A stretch of DNA of 64,000 nt from Chenopodium formosanum (taxonomy: Eukaryota > Streptophyta > Magnoliopsida > Caryophyllales > Amaranthaceae): contig CM044868.1 of assembly GCA_024500155.1 (NCBI GenBank), forward strand, positions 45,420,165 through 45,484,164, given 5' to 3'. The position numbers were made by a program, and so were the translations under genes. The notes below the pieces were generated by a model, which saw nothing but the letters and a program-made list of their open reading frames with translations, did no database searches and was not told the origin of the DNA. How positions within the stretch are numbered: position 1 is the first letter of the stretch; every line of letters starts with the position of its first letter. Shown here piece after piece: positions 1-11,277 of the stretch.

Positions 1-109
1 AGTTAGTGTATATTCTCATCCTCTATCTTTCTTGTTTCTTTATTTGCTTGAATAAATTCATCATTTTTCCCTTGGGTTGGATTTTATTTTGCTCGAGGAC
101 GAGCAAAAG

Positions 110-126
110 TTTAGCTTGGGGGAATT
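110..126 (+). other. Polypurine tract of element Z
   Basis: AGCTTGGGGGAATT lies directly before the TG of the LTR at 127. This is the usual place and composition of the plus-strand primer of a gypsy-type retrotransposon, and it sets the + orientation of Z. Confidence 0.75.
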
Positions 127-692
127 TGATCCGTGCCATTTATGACACCTTTAGGCTATGTTTTCTCTATATTTCTATGCTTGTTTTTAGTGGTTTATGT
201 TTTGTTTTTAGGGAATAATTCTTGATTTGCGTGTTTGTGTGTTAGTTTAGAGAAATGCGTGCTTTTAGTGGTTTTCTTATTATTTTATTCATTTCTCGGC
301 TTTTTCCCTCGCTTCTCCGTTTGTTTGACTTGTTTTGTAGGTGTGTCGAGCTTCCCGGGATTTAATCATCAAGGAGGGAGCTCAAGTGCATTCAAGGAAT
401 TTAACGGAGCCAAGTTAGGGAAGCCAAGCAAGCAAGTGAAGCCAATCCAAGATACAAAGGAAAATGAAGGCGTACAAAGTATCAAAAAGGACCTTTGTGC
501 ATTATTTCGGACATATCTCGAGATCTACTGATCGGATTGAGGTGATTCAAGTTGGGTTGGAAACTATACTTGAAGAGATTTCCAATTATAGGTCGCACGC
601 TTTCATAAGATTCCTAGATTGTGAGTTACAGCCTTCCAAAGTTGGCCATGCAAATCTGCCGTAACCCATTTCTGCCATTTTGGGCAGTAACT

Positions 693-832
693 CTCCACGG
701 GCTGGCCGCGGGCGCGGGCCTTGGCCCTGCGGGCGTGGGTATTGGCCCTGCGGGCGTAGGCTTTGGCCGCGGGCGCGACTTTTGGGGTGTTCGCGGGCGC
801 TTGATTTCTCCGAGGGCGCGGACTTCTAGGTC
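693..832 (+). repeat. GC-rich tandem words in the Z LTR
   Basis: Within a strongly AT-rich LTR this patch repeats words such as GGCCCTGCGGGCG and GGCCGCGGGCGCG, with a roughly 21-bp step for the first copies. The arms GGCC...GGCC can pair. It ends about 35 bases before the TATA-like box, so it lies in the presumed U3 promoter region. Confidence 0.6.
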
Positions 833-866
833 TTTTACGATTTTAAGTTTCTTTTCTCCTTTTGTT

Positions 867-874
867 TATATATT
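867..874 (+). promoter_or_regulatory. Candidate TATA box of the Z LTR
   Basis: TATATATT lies about 740 bases into the LTR, downstream of the GC-rich patch. This is a plausible start of transcription for the element. The call rests on sequence and position only. Confidence 0.35.
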
Positions 875-1797
875 GTTTTTGGGGTTTTTTTTATTATCAT
901 TCATTCACATAATACTTAGTCTTAGAATAGTTTCTCTCTTAGGTTGAGAGCTTCTCTCTCTAGATTACGCTAGATTAGGAGTAGTTTTAGAGAGAGAAAG
1001 TGAAGGATTTCAATGGTGATTGAGAGATTGAAGATACAAGGGTGACAATTGTGTTCAAGATCTTCTCTATTATCAATGATCATTCTTATCTCTATCTCTC
1101 CTTAATGCTTTGTTTAATTTCATGTTTGTTTGGTTTAATTTTTGTGTTTGATGCTTGATTAGTGTAATTGTTCTTGATATTTTGTTGATTCTTGATTTCC
1201 ATAGTTGTTAGTTGATAGATGATGATTCTTGAATAGTTGTTTGGCTAGGAATTGGGTGAAACTTGTATGATTGATTAATTGTGATTAATTTTGGAATTGT
1301 GTTGATTGATTGTTGAGATTAAAGTGATTAGTGAAGGTTTGCATGTGCGTAATTCAATTAGGCCTTGAGAATTATGCTAGATCACATTGTAATTGCTAAT
1401 GACATGAATAATTGATTTAGGAATTGCAATTATCGATTGGTTTTGATTGTGATTCTCTTAGTTTGTTATTCATAGTGAACCCTAGCTTAACAATTAGGAG
1501 ATACCTCTTTGATTCCTATTGATTGCTCTTATGATTAGTCCTCACAACCTTTGATTGGCATGATCTTCCAAGGTTGTTGCAATTGACATGATTACTTGTT
1601 GATCCCCGTTCCTAGTGTTTTATTTCCTTGGTTACTTGTTTTGTTAGTTTTTAGTATTCTCTCTTACCTTTGTCTTCGACCTAGCTTAGGTGCATAATTG
1701 AAAGTGCTTGAACATTACCGTTCCTTTGGGTTCGACCCTTGACTTGCCTCTATACTCGTATTTAGGTTTGTTAAGTGTTTAAAAATTTAGTTTGACC

Positions 1798-2567
1798 GAG
1801 GGAAGATTAGATAATGACCCTGTTTTCCCCTCGTCAACAATCGAAATAGAAGAGAGCCTTAAAGAATCATTCAAGCTTGATCCATACTCCACTCGGACAG
1901 TAAACAACAACTTGTTTAAGAGTAGTTACTTTTCTGGGATGCCTTTGGGAATAGGAAAAAAGAAATCTCTTTTACTCCCTATCCCAAAGAAAAGTCTCTC
2001 CTTTGGTTTGGGATACAAACCAACCAAGGAAGAACTAGAGTCTCATGATGCTAAAAACAAAGCACGTAGAGACAACAATAAAAAAAAGGGATAATCACTT
2101 TGCTCCCATCTTAGCAACAAGCCCTCAATGGACAATTCATTAGAGAGAGAGAGAAGATTACCCTTGCTGTGACTTTCCAGAACCACTAGTTCTGAAAGGA
2201 ATCAAGAAGCCTTGATTAGAGATATTTCACGATTGCTACTACTTGAATGACGATCTTAAAATCGTTGAATCAAAACACCCAACTCTAGGGTGCTATGATG
2301 GGAAAGCATTCAACTTGCTCTTTGGACTAGAGCAAAATCATGTCGCTACAATGACTAATCAAAATTCCATTCAAGATGAAGCTTTCGACCCAACCTCGTT
2401 GATTACCCCTTCTAAAGTAACCTTTGAGCATGGATGGAAGAAGTCTTTCAAATGGACCAATCACAAAGGCGATAAGCTGGAAATCGTCACAGGCGAAGGT
2501 AAGATGTTTGAAGAATCAAACGACGAATCTAGTATAGACTATAGGGAAGCTGAAAAATCTAGGCCTT
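1798..2567 (+). pseudogene. Element A polyprotein fragment between protease and RT
   Basis: Two open stretches (to 2094, and 2243-2581) align by eye with the same region of element C. Shared features are a DPxS...TVN stretch, a FGLGYKPTxEEL motif that is FGLGFKPTLEDL in C, the words LITPSKVTFEHG and a GxGxMFEES motif. This is the poorly conserved linker that Tat elements carry between protease and RT; I know no enzyme activity for it. The bases 2095-2242 still match C at nucleotide level but hold stops. The protease itself is missing, cut off by the Z junction at about 1797. Confidence 0.65.
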
Positions 2568-3113
2568 GTGGACATTATTGAATCTTTATTTTCTAGTTCT
2601 AAGGTCAAAGATCCCAAAAAGGATTCTTCTCTTGATGTACTCTCTTTTGAATTTAATAATATGAGCTCTATTTCCGAGTATATGCCTTCTCTCGAGTCTT
2701 TTGAATGCTACAATAATCAATCTAATGAAGATGATAATATTAATAAATTAATTGAACTAATGAATGAACGAGAACAAAAGAACCCTTTAATTGAAGAAAC
2801 TGAAACAGTCAATATAGGAACCAATGAAAACAAAAGAGAAGTCAGAATTGGCTTATCTTTAAATTCGGAAGAGCGATCGACCGTCATATCGACGCTCAAG
2901 GAATTCGAAGTCATGTTCTCTTGGTCATACAAGGACATGCTTGGAATAGATAGGGAAATCGCGGAACATACCATTCCTTTAACCCTACCTCTAAACCAGT
3001 AAAACAAAAACTTCGACGAATGAAACCTGATGTCGCTCTAAAAATAAAAGAAGAAGTACAAAAGCAATTAGATGCAGGTTTCATTCGCATATGTAAATAT
3101 CCACAATGGGTAG
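2568..3113 (+). pseudogene. Element A reverse transcriptase, N-terminal part
   Basis: The open stretch 2568-3002 runs through an acidic linker into the RT entry motif EFEVMFSWSYKDMLGIDREI, characteristic of Tat elements (C has FIDVFAWSYEDMPGINREIA at the same place). A frameshift near 2990 moves the following RT residues, including the QLDAGFIR-like stretch, into another frame, which continues to 3113. There the coding sequence is cut by B1 in the middle of a codon for the W-V-A-N motif. The rest of RT resumes at 7950. Confidence 0.75.
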
Positions 3114-3228
3114 TGTAGGTGTCGCTCAAAGTGCGCCTACGTTAAAGCATGTGTGAGTATGCTTGGCACTCATAAAAAGTGGGAATTGACATAATACGAT
3201 TAGGGACAAGGAAAGTAGGGAGCCGCCA

Positions 3229-3249
3229 ACAAGTTTTTAAGGAACTTGT
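3229..3249 (-). other. Conserved stem-loop in the B1 LTR (R/U5 side)
   Basis: ACAAGTT and AACTTGT form a perfect 7-bp stem around a 7-base loop. The same stem occurs in both B2 LTRs and, with a 5-base loop, in the C LTR at 47923-47941. It lies toward the primer-binding-site side of the LTR, within the words GTGAACGGTTT...TTGGCGGCTCCC read on the - strand. Confidence 0.55.
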
Positions 3250-4167
3250 AAACCGTTCACAGATCATAAAAGACAACCACGATTAAGGGATAATGATAGG
3301 AAACAACGATTGACCCATTAAGGTTACACCCCATTCATAATCCATGAGATTACTAACTCCATATGGTTCAGAACCACGAAAGTAGGATCGGGGATGATAA
3401 TACGAAGTGAGTCATGGAGTCACATTCGCCCGTATTGGCCTCTACTCGATTCTTATAGTGAAAAATGATTCCTGCGATCTCAAAGGCATACAAACAAAAT
3501 ATTCAATTTGCTCCAAACTATTATTAGGCTAAATTGGTTAAATATTAATGCAACATATAATTCTAAAATATTTGTGATCACTTGATTTAATAACAAGATT
3601 AAAAAGGAATCTAAACCGGTTATCCAAATTATCTTAGTAGGCGTGATTTTCAATTACATATTCTCTTTAAACATGCAAAATGGTGATCAATAAATATAAT
3701 AGAACACACATTAATATTGGAAGAAATTTAATAATAATATCATTAGTCAAATAAAATATAAAATAACCTAATCATGATACTAGCAATATTAAAATAAAAT
3801 AAGAGTAATTAAATTAATTAATAACTCACATTCTGCGCGTTCCTTTAAATTGCTACATCATGAATAAACTGTTAGTAACTTCAATAAAAAATATAAAGCA
3901 AATGAAAATTAAATTAAATAAATATAGATTTGATTTGGTCCAAACCCTCAGTTATTTGTACCTCTGACGCCTCGGTTTAAGGACAGAATCTCGGGTTAAG
4001 TATGGACTCCTTGGAGTGCTTAAGGGAAGAATGGTGTAATTAGAAATATAAGTTTAAGGCTTAGAATATGGGAGAGAGAATATAATGAATTTTGGTGTAA
4101 AAGAAAGGAAGAGAGAAGGATTTGATGATCAAGCTTGTTGATGCCTGAAAAAAGGAAGATATGACCT

Positions 4168-4176
4168 CTATTTATA
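4168..4176 (-). promoter_or_regulatory. TATA box of the B1 LTR
   Basis: CTATTTATA on the + strand reads TATAAATAG on the - strand, the same box found in the C and D LTRs. This supports the - orientation of B1. Confidence 0.6.
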
Positions 4177-5184
4177 GAGAAAAAAATAAGGGTCGAAAAA
4201 ACAAGATAAGATCCGAATTAAATCGGAATAAAACTCGATAGACAACAGTTTTTGCGATTTTTGTTTTTATCATATCTTTTGATTCAGAAATCAGAATAAG
4301 ATAAATAAGATATCGTTGGAAAGCTATTTAAGTCTACGTTTTAAACCAATTAGAATCAGATTAAAATATTTTGTATAATAAAAGATATGTCAAAAATAGT
4401 GAGACAGTGTCAGTTTTGGATAGAGTTTGACATTTTATTCATATATTTTCTGTTATAGCTCGGAATTGATATTATAATATATCATTGGAAATATAATTTC
4501 AAGGGCTAACTAACCATATAAAATTTGGATAAAAAAATATGAGGCACAAAAATCAAATTTGTCTATCTTTGAACGTCTTTCAATTCGGATAGAAATAGGA
4601 TTTTCAAAAAGAAAAGTTTTATTCAATTTCAAACTCTTTAATCTTATCTTTTCAAAAAGGATAATTAAGATCTTTTAGAAACTTATAGAAGCTTCCAATT
4701 AAACCTAATTGGTTTAGGAATGGGATTAAATAATTTGGACCACCCACATGATCATTGGGTCGTAGGTAAGGTGGGCTTACGTTCGGTTTGGGCTTAGTTT
4801 AATATTTTGGTCATAACTTATTCGTTATAACTTGGATTTGGGCTTATAATATATCGTTGGAAAGATATTTTAAAGCCCCATCCAATTATTCAATCATTGA
4901 ACCCAGATAATTGACGAAAATAAACTTGACTAAACGTTTTTATAAGAAGGACACGAAATGAATGATTTTAAAGGACATGAAATGAGTTATTTTGGATTTA
5001 AAGGCACGAAAAGAGGAAAATAAGTTATGGTTTGGGGAAATGGGATAGAATTTGGGTTGGTTTTATGAAATGGAAATATGTATTTAAGCACTCCAAGATT
5101 AAATACTCAACCCGGCCAATAATGGCGGTGAAAGGTTGTTCATCATCGGGTTTGGTTTTGGGGAGACATTTTTTGGTGTCTACA

Positions 5185-5203
5185 GAATCCCCCACTTTTA
5201 CTG
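5185..5203 (-). other. Polypurine tract of B1
   Basis: On the - strand the sequence AAAAGTGGGGGATTC runs directly into the TGTAGACACC start of the LTR, the classic plus-strand primer layout. B2 has lost this tract (see 40017-40057). Confidence 0.8.
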
Positions 5204-5660
5204 AGTTTGTAGAAACGCCAGTTTCGAAAACGATAGTCAAAGTAGTCGATAGGGACGGAGAATGATTTTCCTATGCTTGAAGGAATCCACCGGATGACAT
5301 TTGGTATTTTCCTATGCTTGAAGAAATCCACCGGATGACATTTGTTGAAATGCTTTCCATGCTTGAGGAAAGCCGAAAGATGAGTTTGGTAGCTTTCTAA
5401 GCCTGAAGAAACCTACCGGATGATACTTTCCATGCTTAAGGAAAGTCGACAAATGATTTTGGCGTTTTTCTATGCTAGAAGAAATCGACCTATAATGCTT
5501 TCCATGCTTGAGGAAAGCCGACAAAGGAATTTGGCGGTTTTCTATGCTTGAAGAAATCCACCGGATAATACTTTCCATGCTTGAGGAAAGTCGACAGATG
5601 ATGAGATTGCAAGTCTCTATGTATCGAGAACCATGCGTCATGAAATGATGGTGGTTCAAT

Positions 5661-5916
5661 TGTCCCCGAACGTGGGCTGTAGATAGTCCGCTTGTCCCCG
5701 GACGTGGGCTAGGGTTGGTTCGCATGTCCCCGAACGTGGGCTGTAAATGGTTCGCTTGTCGCCGAACGTGGGCTGTAGATGGTCTGCTTGTCCCTGGACG
5801 TGGGTTGTAGATTGTCCGCTTATCCCCGGACGTGGGCTGTAGATGGTCCGCTTGTCCCCGGACGTGGGCTGTAGATGGTCCGCTTGCCCCCGGACGTGGG
5901 CTATAGATGAGACCTG
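5661..5916 (-). repeat. 32-bp tandem repeat, 8 copies, in B1
   Basis: Eight units start at 5661, 5693, 5725, 5757, 5789, 5821, 5853 and 5885. Each has the core CCCCGGACGTGGGCTGTAGA. The unit is not a multiple of three, so successive copies pass through all three frames. Several - strand frames stay open by chance and give long proline-rich ORFs that I do not regard as genes. B2 has about five copies at 40541-40718. Confidence 0.9.
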
Positions 5917-6331
5917 CAAAAATAAATTTGCCAATGGACTCGTATATATTGTGATTGACTTGACCACTAACTTGACCAAGTTTGACTTGATGTGACATGA
6001 CATGTGTATGACTTGTGAGTGTGTGTGTGTGTGTGTATGTGTGTGTGCAGACACAAGCAAACGAAGATGCAAAAGCAAAGCAAAAATTTTCCGTCAATTT
6101 TTGTCATGAGTGGAGGGTACCGACTTTCTCCCAAAAAAGAAAGATGCGAAAACTGAAATTTTATTTTCGAACTTCCCTCGATGAGAAAATTTTGAATTTT
6201 TTTTTTTTAATCTTCCCCAAAAGAAAAGATGTGAAAAAAGGAAAGAAGTTTTGAACTTCCTCGTTGAGCAAGACAAAATGAATCGCATGGATTGAATTGC
6301 TTTTCTTGAAAGTAATGTATGCATGATGCAT

Positions 6332-6622
6332 GTCCTTAGGCCAGGAGGCTAAGGACAATTACATCATCTGACACGATGAATGAACTTAGGTCATGGAGCT
6401 AAGCATCATATATGGTGTAAAGAAACGATCTTAAATGTCACTTAGGTTTGGAAGCTAAGCACGTATACAGATGAAGTGATTATTGCATAATGAACGTTGC
6501 TTAGGTCAAGGAGCTAAGCACGATATGCTTTGTATGATGAAAAATCATTGATATATAAATGTTTCTCAGCACATTATGCGATGCATGAAACAATGAATAT
6601 TGCTCAGGTCAGGAAGCTAAGC
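6332..6622 (-). repeat. Series of five CTTAG/CTAAG stem-loops in B1
   Basis: Short inverted repeats lie at 6332-6356 (arms GTCCTTAG and CTAAGGAC), 6385-6403, 6441-6459, 6499-6519 (arms GCTTAG and CTAAGC) and 6600-6622 (one mismatch). The first four are spaced 53-58 bases apart. The same series occurs in B2 at 41122-41412, where loop bases differ but most stems do not. Confidence 0.6.
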
Positions 6623-6966
6623 AAGTATACAATGTTTCTTCTAATGAATGTTGTCTTTAAATATGATGAAACATGCACAATGTTGAAACAAGATTTCATG
6701 ATAAGGGCTCTTAAAGGGAAGGATGATTGATATGGATATGAATGTGTGAGTGAAGTGTGTGAATGTGATACTAAGTGAGGCTACAATGGCTATGGTGATG
6801 GAAATATATGTGAGAAGAGTCAAAGATGATGACTCTTTAGGCTAGGTAGGCTAAATGATGTGGGTTCAAGCCCCCAAGTCTAGCTCTAGATGGACAGGGT
6901 CATAGGGATAAGCATTAGATATTCTTTGACTTGATCAAGCATGGGTATGAATATAAATGTGAATGT

Positions 6967-7024
6967 GGCCGCACCTCGATGTGAGGTTGCCTACGTATCC
7001 GTTAGGAATCAGGCCAACGTAGCT
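6967..7024 (-). other. Two-stem conserved 3' module of Tat-type elements (B1 copy)
   Basis: Read on the - strand it starts GAGCTACGTTGGCCTG. A first stem has arms ATTCC and GGAT with one bulged T. The linker ACGTAGGCA follows, then a second stem with arms ACCTC and GAGGT, then GCGGCC. The same arrangement with different paired bases occurs in A (30792-30851), B2 (41743-41801) and C (58381-58444). In C it follows the integrase stop within 25 bases. No known function is assigned. Confidence 0.6.
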
Positions 7025-7949
7025 CTAGCCGAACTTTGCACAAGTGTATGTACACCTCAAAAAGGTCTTTCAAGGGTTGTAATGTGGTTAAGCTGATGGT
7101 TTAAGGAAGAAAGGGGTAAAAGGCTCAAGACCCGAGAGAAGCCCCCCAAGATGTGTAATTGTGAATTTGAAAACTTTAAATTTTGCAAGTTTATTTTCAT
7201 TTTTTTTTTGAATTTCTTTTTTTTTTATTCTTTTGAATCAATGTAGGCAATCTCAAATCATGCGGTCCATCACTCACTTAGCATTCATGTTTCTCAAGCA
7301 CGGTACCAAGCACTCGATGAGAGACGCAATTTGAGACGTGTTCATATCAAAGACATTGGAACACTTGCCTTTAGACGACATTGTTTTATTGTTGCTTTGC
7401 TGCTTTTTTTTTTAACTTGCTTTTTGAATGTTATACAATTACACATCTTCCAGTCCTAGGGTTAAGTGAATGTGGGTTGAAGAAATGAAGGCCAAACGTT
7501 AGACGAGGCTCAAAGTGGTTGATGAAGAAATGTAATGTGATTGAACGATTAATAGGGAATGACATGGTTGCAAAGGTGCCTGAAATCATAGGTGTACCTT
7601 GTGTTTAGTTCGGTAATTGATTTTTTTTCTTTTTTTTTTTTTAGAATGAGTGAATGAAAAATGCTATGATCAAGATGTAAAGGAAATTGCTCATTTTATT
7701 AATGGAATAAAGGTTAACAAAACACATAAAACATATAAGAATTCGAAATGGAAAACCTATGCTAGAAATGAATACGGGAATGGAGATGAGTGATAAAGGA
7801 AAAAAACAGAAATCATGAAATCTTGCACGAAGGATCTGCTGTGCGCCTTGTATTCATTACTTCTTGCCGCTTGGTGAGGAAAAATGTTTCTTGTTGTTGA
7901 TGCTTTGATTGGAAGGAAAGAAGGAAGGAGACATTTTTTGGTGTCTACA

Positions 7950-8881
7950 AGTAGCGAACATCGTCCAAGTCCCTAAAAAGGATGGACGAGTTTGCATGTG
8001 TGTCGACTTTAGGGACCTTAATAAGGCTAGCCCTAAAGACGATTTTCCTCTACCACATATTGATATATTGGTAGATAACACGGCTAAACATGCGATGTTA
8101 TCCATTATGGACGGATACGCAGGTTACAACCAAATTTTAATGGCAAAAGAAGATGAAGAAAAGATATGCTTTATCACCCCTTGGGGGTACATATTGCTGC
8201 ACAGTCATGCCATTTGGTTTAAAAAATGCAGAGGCTACGTACCAAAGAACGGATACGACTCTCTTGCATGATATGATGCATAAATTAATAGAAGTGTATG
8301 TGGATGATATGATCGTAAAGTCCAAAGATAGAATGGGACATATAAAAGCTTTACGCAAATTTTTCACTCGCATAAAAGAATACAAAATGCGATTGAATCC
8401 ACAAAAATGCGCTTTCGGAGTAATTTTCGGCAAGTTACTCGGATATGTAGTAAGCACATGTGGTATTGAGATCGATCCCTCTAAAATAAAGGCAATCGTT
8501 GATATGTCTCCCCTTTAAACTGAAAAAGAAATTAGAGGCTTCCTGGGCAAACTACAGTACATTAGTCGGTTAATCAACAAATTGACTATGACTTGTGAGC
8601 CAATATTTAAAAAGTTTAAAAAAGAAGAAAAATATGAATGGGACAATCAATGCCAAAAGGCCTTTGAGAAAATAAAAGATTATCTCAAAAGTCCACACAT
8701 TTTAGCACCACCAGTACCCAAACTACCTCTAAGGCTATACATCATAGTAACAGACACGGCCACAGGCGCCATGTTAGCGCAAGAGGTAGAAAAAGTCGAG
8801 CGTGCAATATATTACATAAGCAAAAAAATTCATTCAATATGAAACAAAATACAGCACCTTGGATAAACAAGTTTAGCATTA
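7950..8881 (+). pseudogene. Element A reverse transcriptase (rest) and first RNase H start
   Basis: RT resumes with VPKKDGRV...CVDFRDLNKA and the substrate-binding stretch MDGYAGYNQI. After a frameshift near 8180-8210 it continues with VMPFGLKNAEATYQ and the catalytic YVDD box at 8297-8308. An in-frame stop lies at 8516-8518, followed by the connection to RNase H (CEPIFKKFKK, then DTATGAMLAQEVEKV, the first acidic residue of RNase H). A second frame disturbance lies at 8840-8881. Together with 2568-3113 this is a complete but dead RT domain. Confidence 0.85.
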
Positions 8882-9537
8882 GTGTGGGCAACTAAAAAAC
8901 TGCGACATTATATGCTACCACACACTACTCATGTGATTTCTCAACAAAATTCGATAAAGTATTTGTTTGAACAACCACCTATACAAGGAAGAATATCCAA
9001 GTGGTTGGTAATGTTGGTCGAATTTGAGCTAAAATTTATTCCTGAAAAAACAACAAAAGGGAAAGTAATTTCCGACTTTCTGGCACAATATCCAATTCTA
9101 ACAAGTCATGCAGAAACTACTCATCTTCTAGATGAAGAGATTCTCATGACACAAGATGACAAATGGGTAATGTATTTCGACGCTGCGTCCAATCAAAAAC
9201 GATGTGGCGTAGGAGTGTTACTCATAAGTCTAGAGGGAGCACATACTCCAATCTCTGTCAAACTAGATTTTGAGGTTACTAATAATGCCGCGGAATATGA
9301 AGCGTGCATTATTGGATTAGAAGCAGCAGCTAGCATAGGTGTGCAAAAATTAGAGGTATATGGAGATTCAAGTTTGATTATAAATCATATACTGAAAAAA
9401 TAAAAATAAAGAACTCCACAATGATATTATACCAAGCACACATAAAGCAACTCATCGAGCATTTTTAACATATTGATTTTAAATATCTCCCAAGGGATGA
9501 TAATCAATTTGCCGATGCGCTAGCAAAATTAGCCTCA
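8882..9537 (+). pseudogene. Element A RNase H tail and second (archaeal-type) RNase H
   Basis: The open stretch 8882-9403 first gives the end of the classical RNase H/connection (VWATKKLRHYM, GRISKWLVML, ISDFLA). It then gives a second RNase H with its acidic residues in MYFDAASNQKRCGVGVLL, NNAAEYEACIIGLEAA and VYGDSSLI. After a stop at 9401 the remnant reads NQFADALAKLAS near 9510-9540. Two tandem RNase H domains are the established mark of the Tat clade. The protein would degrade the RNA strand in RNA:DNA hybrids during reverse transcription. Confidence 0.85.
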
Positions 9538-10885
9538 ATGATCAACATTCCAGATCACTTATATTTGATGCCATTATGCGTTGATAGAAGAGAAGAACCA
9601 ACATATTGCAACGCAATAGAGGAAATAAATGACATTGAAGGCGACAATCCTTGGTATGATCATATCCTCCAATATATTACCCATGGCACATATCCAAAAA
9701 ATACTTCATCGAAATACCAACGAGCCTTGAGAACACTTACGGCCCAATACGGTCTATTAAATGGTCAATTATGCAAAACAGGACCTAATGGTCAAAGTTT
9801 ACTGTGTATAGACCAACTTGAAACCATACGCCTTATGGAGAATACTCACAAAGGTGTTTATGGACCTCACATGAATGGTAACATGTTTGCAAAAATAATT
9901 TCACGACAAGGGTACTATTGGTCCAAAATGGAACATGATTGCATACAATATGTTAAAAAATGTCCAGAGTGCCAAATGTTCGCTAATTTACAACACCTTC
10001 CACCATTCGAACTATATAATCTCACTTCCCCTTGGCCTTTTCTAAATTGGGGAATTGACATAATTGGTAAAATTTCTCCAACAGGAGTAGGAGGACACGA
10101 CTACGTATTAGTAGCCATCGATTACTTTACCAAGTGGATTGAGGCTGGTTCCTACGTGAATATCACTTCTAAACATGTCGCAAAGTTCCTCGAACGAAAC
10201 ATATTTTGTAGATATGGAGTTCCACATGAACTAATTAGTGATCAGGGATCTATATTCAAAGCTGAAGTCGAGACCCCCTTAATTCGTTATAAAGTAAAAC
10301 ATAATCACTCATCTCCATATAGACCTCAAATGAATGGAGCTGTAGAATCAGCAAATAAAAACAAAACAGTCATCATTAAGAAAATGGCGCTGAATAAACT
10401 ACACTTCGCACTATGGGGTTATAGAGTGTCCATACGAACATCAATAGGAGTAACTCCATACTCCTTAGTTTTTGGAATGGACGCAGTTCAACTAGTCGAA
10501 CTGGAAATACCATCCCTATGCATCGTACTCGAAAGTAAGCTACCGGAAGCTGAATGGGTAAGAGCAAGGTATGAAGAGCTTCCTCGATGAACACCGATTA
10601 AGAGATTTACATCATGTACAAGTCTACCAACGACGCATTGCACGTCATTTTAACAAAAGGGTACGACCCAGAAATATCAAAGAAAGTGATTTTGTACTAA
10701 AGGAAGTTAGGGGTCCACCAACTGATCCAAGAGGGAAATTCAAGCCTAATTGGATAGGTCCCTACCGCGTAATTAAAATCCTATCAAGAGGAGTCGTCAG
10801 ATTAATGGATATTGGAGGTGATGAAATTCGCCAATTAATAAACATTGATCGTCTTAAAAAAATATTACATATGAAATCCGGATAA
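9538..10885 (+). pseudogene. Element A integrase
   Basis: The open stretch 9538-10590 shows the zinc-binding region (THKGVYGPHMN, CPECQ) and the catalytic core with acidic residues in WGIDIIGK, LISDQGS and NGAVESANK. It also has the Tat-type C-terminal words VELEIPSL and RARYEEL. Several residues are missing between NKN and LHFALWGYR compared with C, a small internal deletion. A frameshift near 10580 moves the C-terminus (DPRGKFKPNWIGPYRV, ending at 10885) into another frame. Integrase would insert the cDNA copy; this one cannot be made whole. Confidence 0.85.
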
Positions 10886-10955
10886 ACTCGTTCATTCATT
10901 AAACAAATCATTTTTAGCATTCAATTGAAAGATTATAAGTGTTATGCACTTTACC
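10886..10955 (+). mobile_element. Element A 3' untranslated start
   Basis: Seventy AT-rich bases separate the integrase stop from the TGTAACACCCC boundary of H. No feature is visible. The tail of A appears to resume at about 30790 with GAACTACGCAAAGACCTG. Confidence 0.6.
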
Positions 10956-11277
10956 TGTAACACCCCAATAATTTGAATATTTTGAAATTAAATTACGGAA
11001 AAATACAAATCAATATTATAAATAAAATTAAATTTCATTTATAACAAATTTAAAAATACGGGGGATTACATTACCGAATAATACGGTAAAATACATAACA
11101 CTTGGGGATAATTTAAAAATAATAGACCATTCTAAGTGTTCATAATTTTTCAAACATTACGAAAAACTCTTCACACTTGGGGGGTAATAAGGCAGAGAAT
11201 AAAAAAAATTTACTCGTAGTACAGGTGTCCCGCGCAACCAAAATGATTCCGCGCGGATGTCACGCGCAACAAATCTA

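Larger units (their letters stand above)
1..1797 (+). mobile_element. 3' end of an Athila-like Ty3-gypsy element (Z)
   Basis: Positions 1-126 are the last internal bases of a retrotransposon. They include a polypurine tract, after which a long AT-rich LTR begins with TGATCC at 127. The motif GAGGACGAGCAAAA followed by AGCTTGGGGGAATT is typical of the 3' end of plant Athila/Tat gypsy elements. The LTR is about 1.67 kb, in the Athila size range. Its right end is placed near 1797 because gag-pol-like coding sequence of element A follows at once; the terminal CA is not clear, so this end could be off by about 10 bases. No coding sequence of Z lies in the window. The 5' part and the left target duplication are outside it. 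Confidence 0.7.
127..1797 (+). repeat. 3' LTR of element Z
   Basis: The LTR starts with TG right after the polypurine tract. It holds a GC-rich patch at about 693-832, a TATA-like run at 867-874 and then AT-rich sequence full of GATTGATTG-like words. It ends near 1797 in the sequence GTTTAAAAATTTAGTTTGACC. No gene is seen. The family call (Athila-like) rests on LTR length, the polypurine context and the words around 1720-1770; a repeat-library match would settle it. Confidence 0.65.
3114..5184 (-). repeat. 3' LTR of B1
   Basis: This 2.07-kb LTR is bounded by TGTAG and CTACA. Blocks shared with the B2 LTRs include 3120-3870, the segment around 3950-4010 (CTCCTTGGAGT) and 5080-5184. Its U3 (4180-5080) differs from B2: it lacks the CCGTG palindromes and instead repeats an ATATCGTTGGAAAG-like word near 4308, 4482 and 4849. 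The last of these has a reverse-complement match in the C LTR near 31336-31390. It therefore represents a related but distinct LTR type within the group. Confidence 0.85.
5204..7925 (-). mobile_element. B1 internal noncoding region
   Basis: No credible gene lies here. From left to right it holds copies of a CTATGCTTGAAGAAATCCACC-like word (5260-5600), a 32-bp tandem array (5661-5916), a TG microsatellite (about 6018-6050), a stem-loop series (6332-6622), the two-stem Tat 3' module (6967-7024) and poly-T patches. The stretch 7806-7870 matches the gag tail of B2 near 42600-42690, so the junction with the lost gag lies near 7870. The region corresponds to 40058-42690 of B2. Confidence 0.75.
3114..7949 (-). 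mobile_element. Non-autonomous Tat-type element B1, 5' side deleted
   Basis: The left end is TGTAGGTGTC at 3114, the right end GGTGTCTACA at 7949. The flanks are GGTAG (3109-3113) and AGTAG (7950-7954), a 5-bp target duplication with one change, and the RT reading of A continues across it. Orientation is -: the polypurine tract follows the complete LTR at 5185, and the LTR TATA box reads on the - strand. On the right only about 24 bases of the other LTR remain, so that LTR, the primer-binding site and almost all of gag have been deleted. No pol is present. Repeats and noncoding modules of the interior are shared with B2. Confidence 0.85.

Noticed and set aside
5661..5916. Regular repeats resembling a CRISPR array
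   Set aside because: The units are contiguous tandem copies without unique spacers, in a plant retrotransposon.
5312..6097. Long - strand ORF (261 codons) rich in Pro, Arg and His
   Set aside because: It is produced by the 32-bp tandem repeat, which is not a multiple of three, so several frames are open. There is no known domain, and B2 does not keep the frame.
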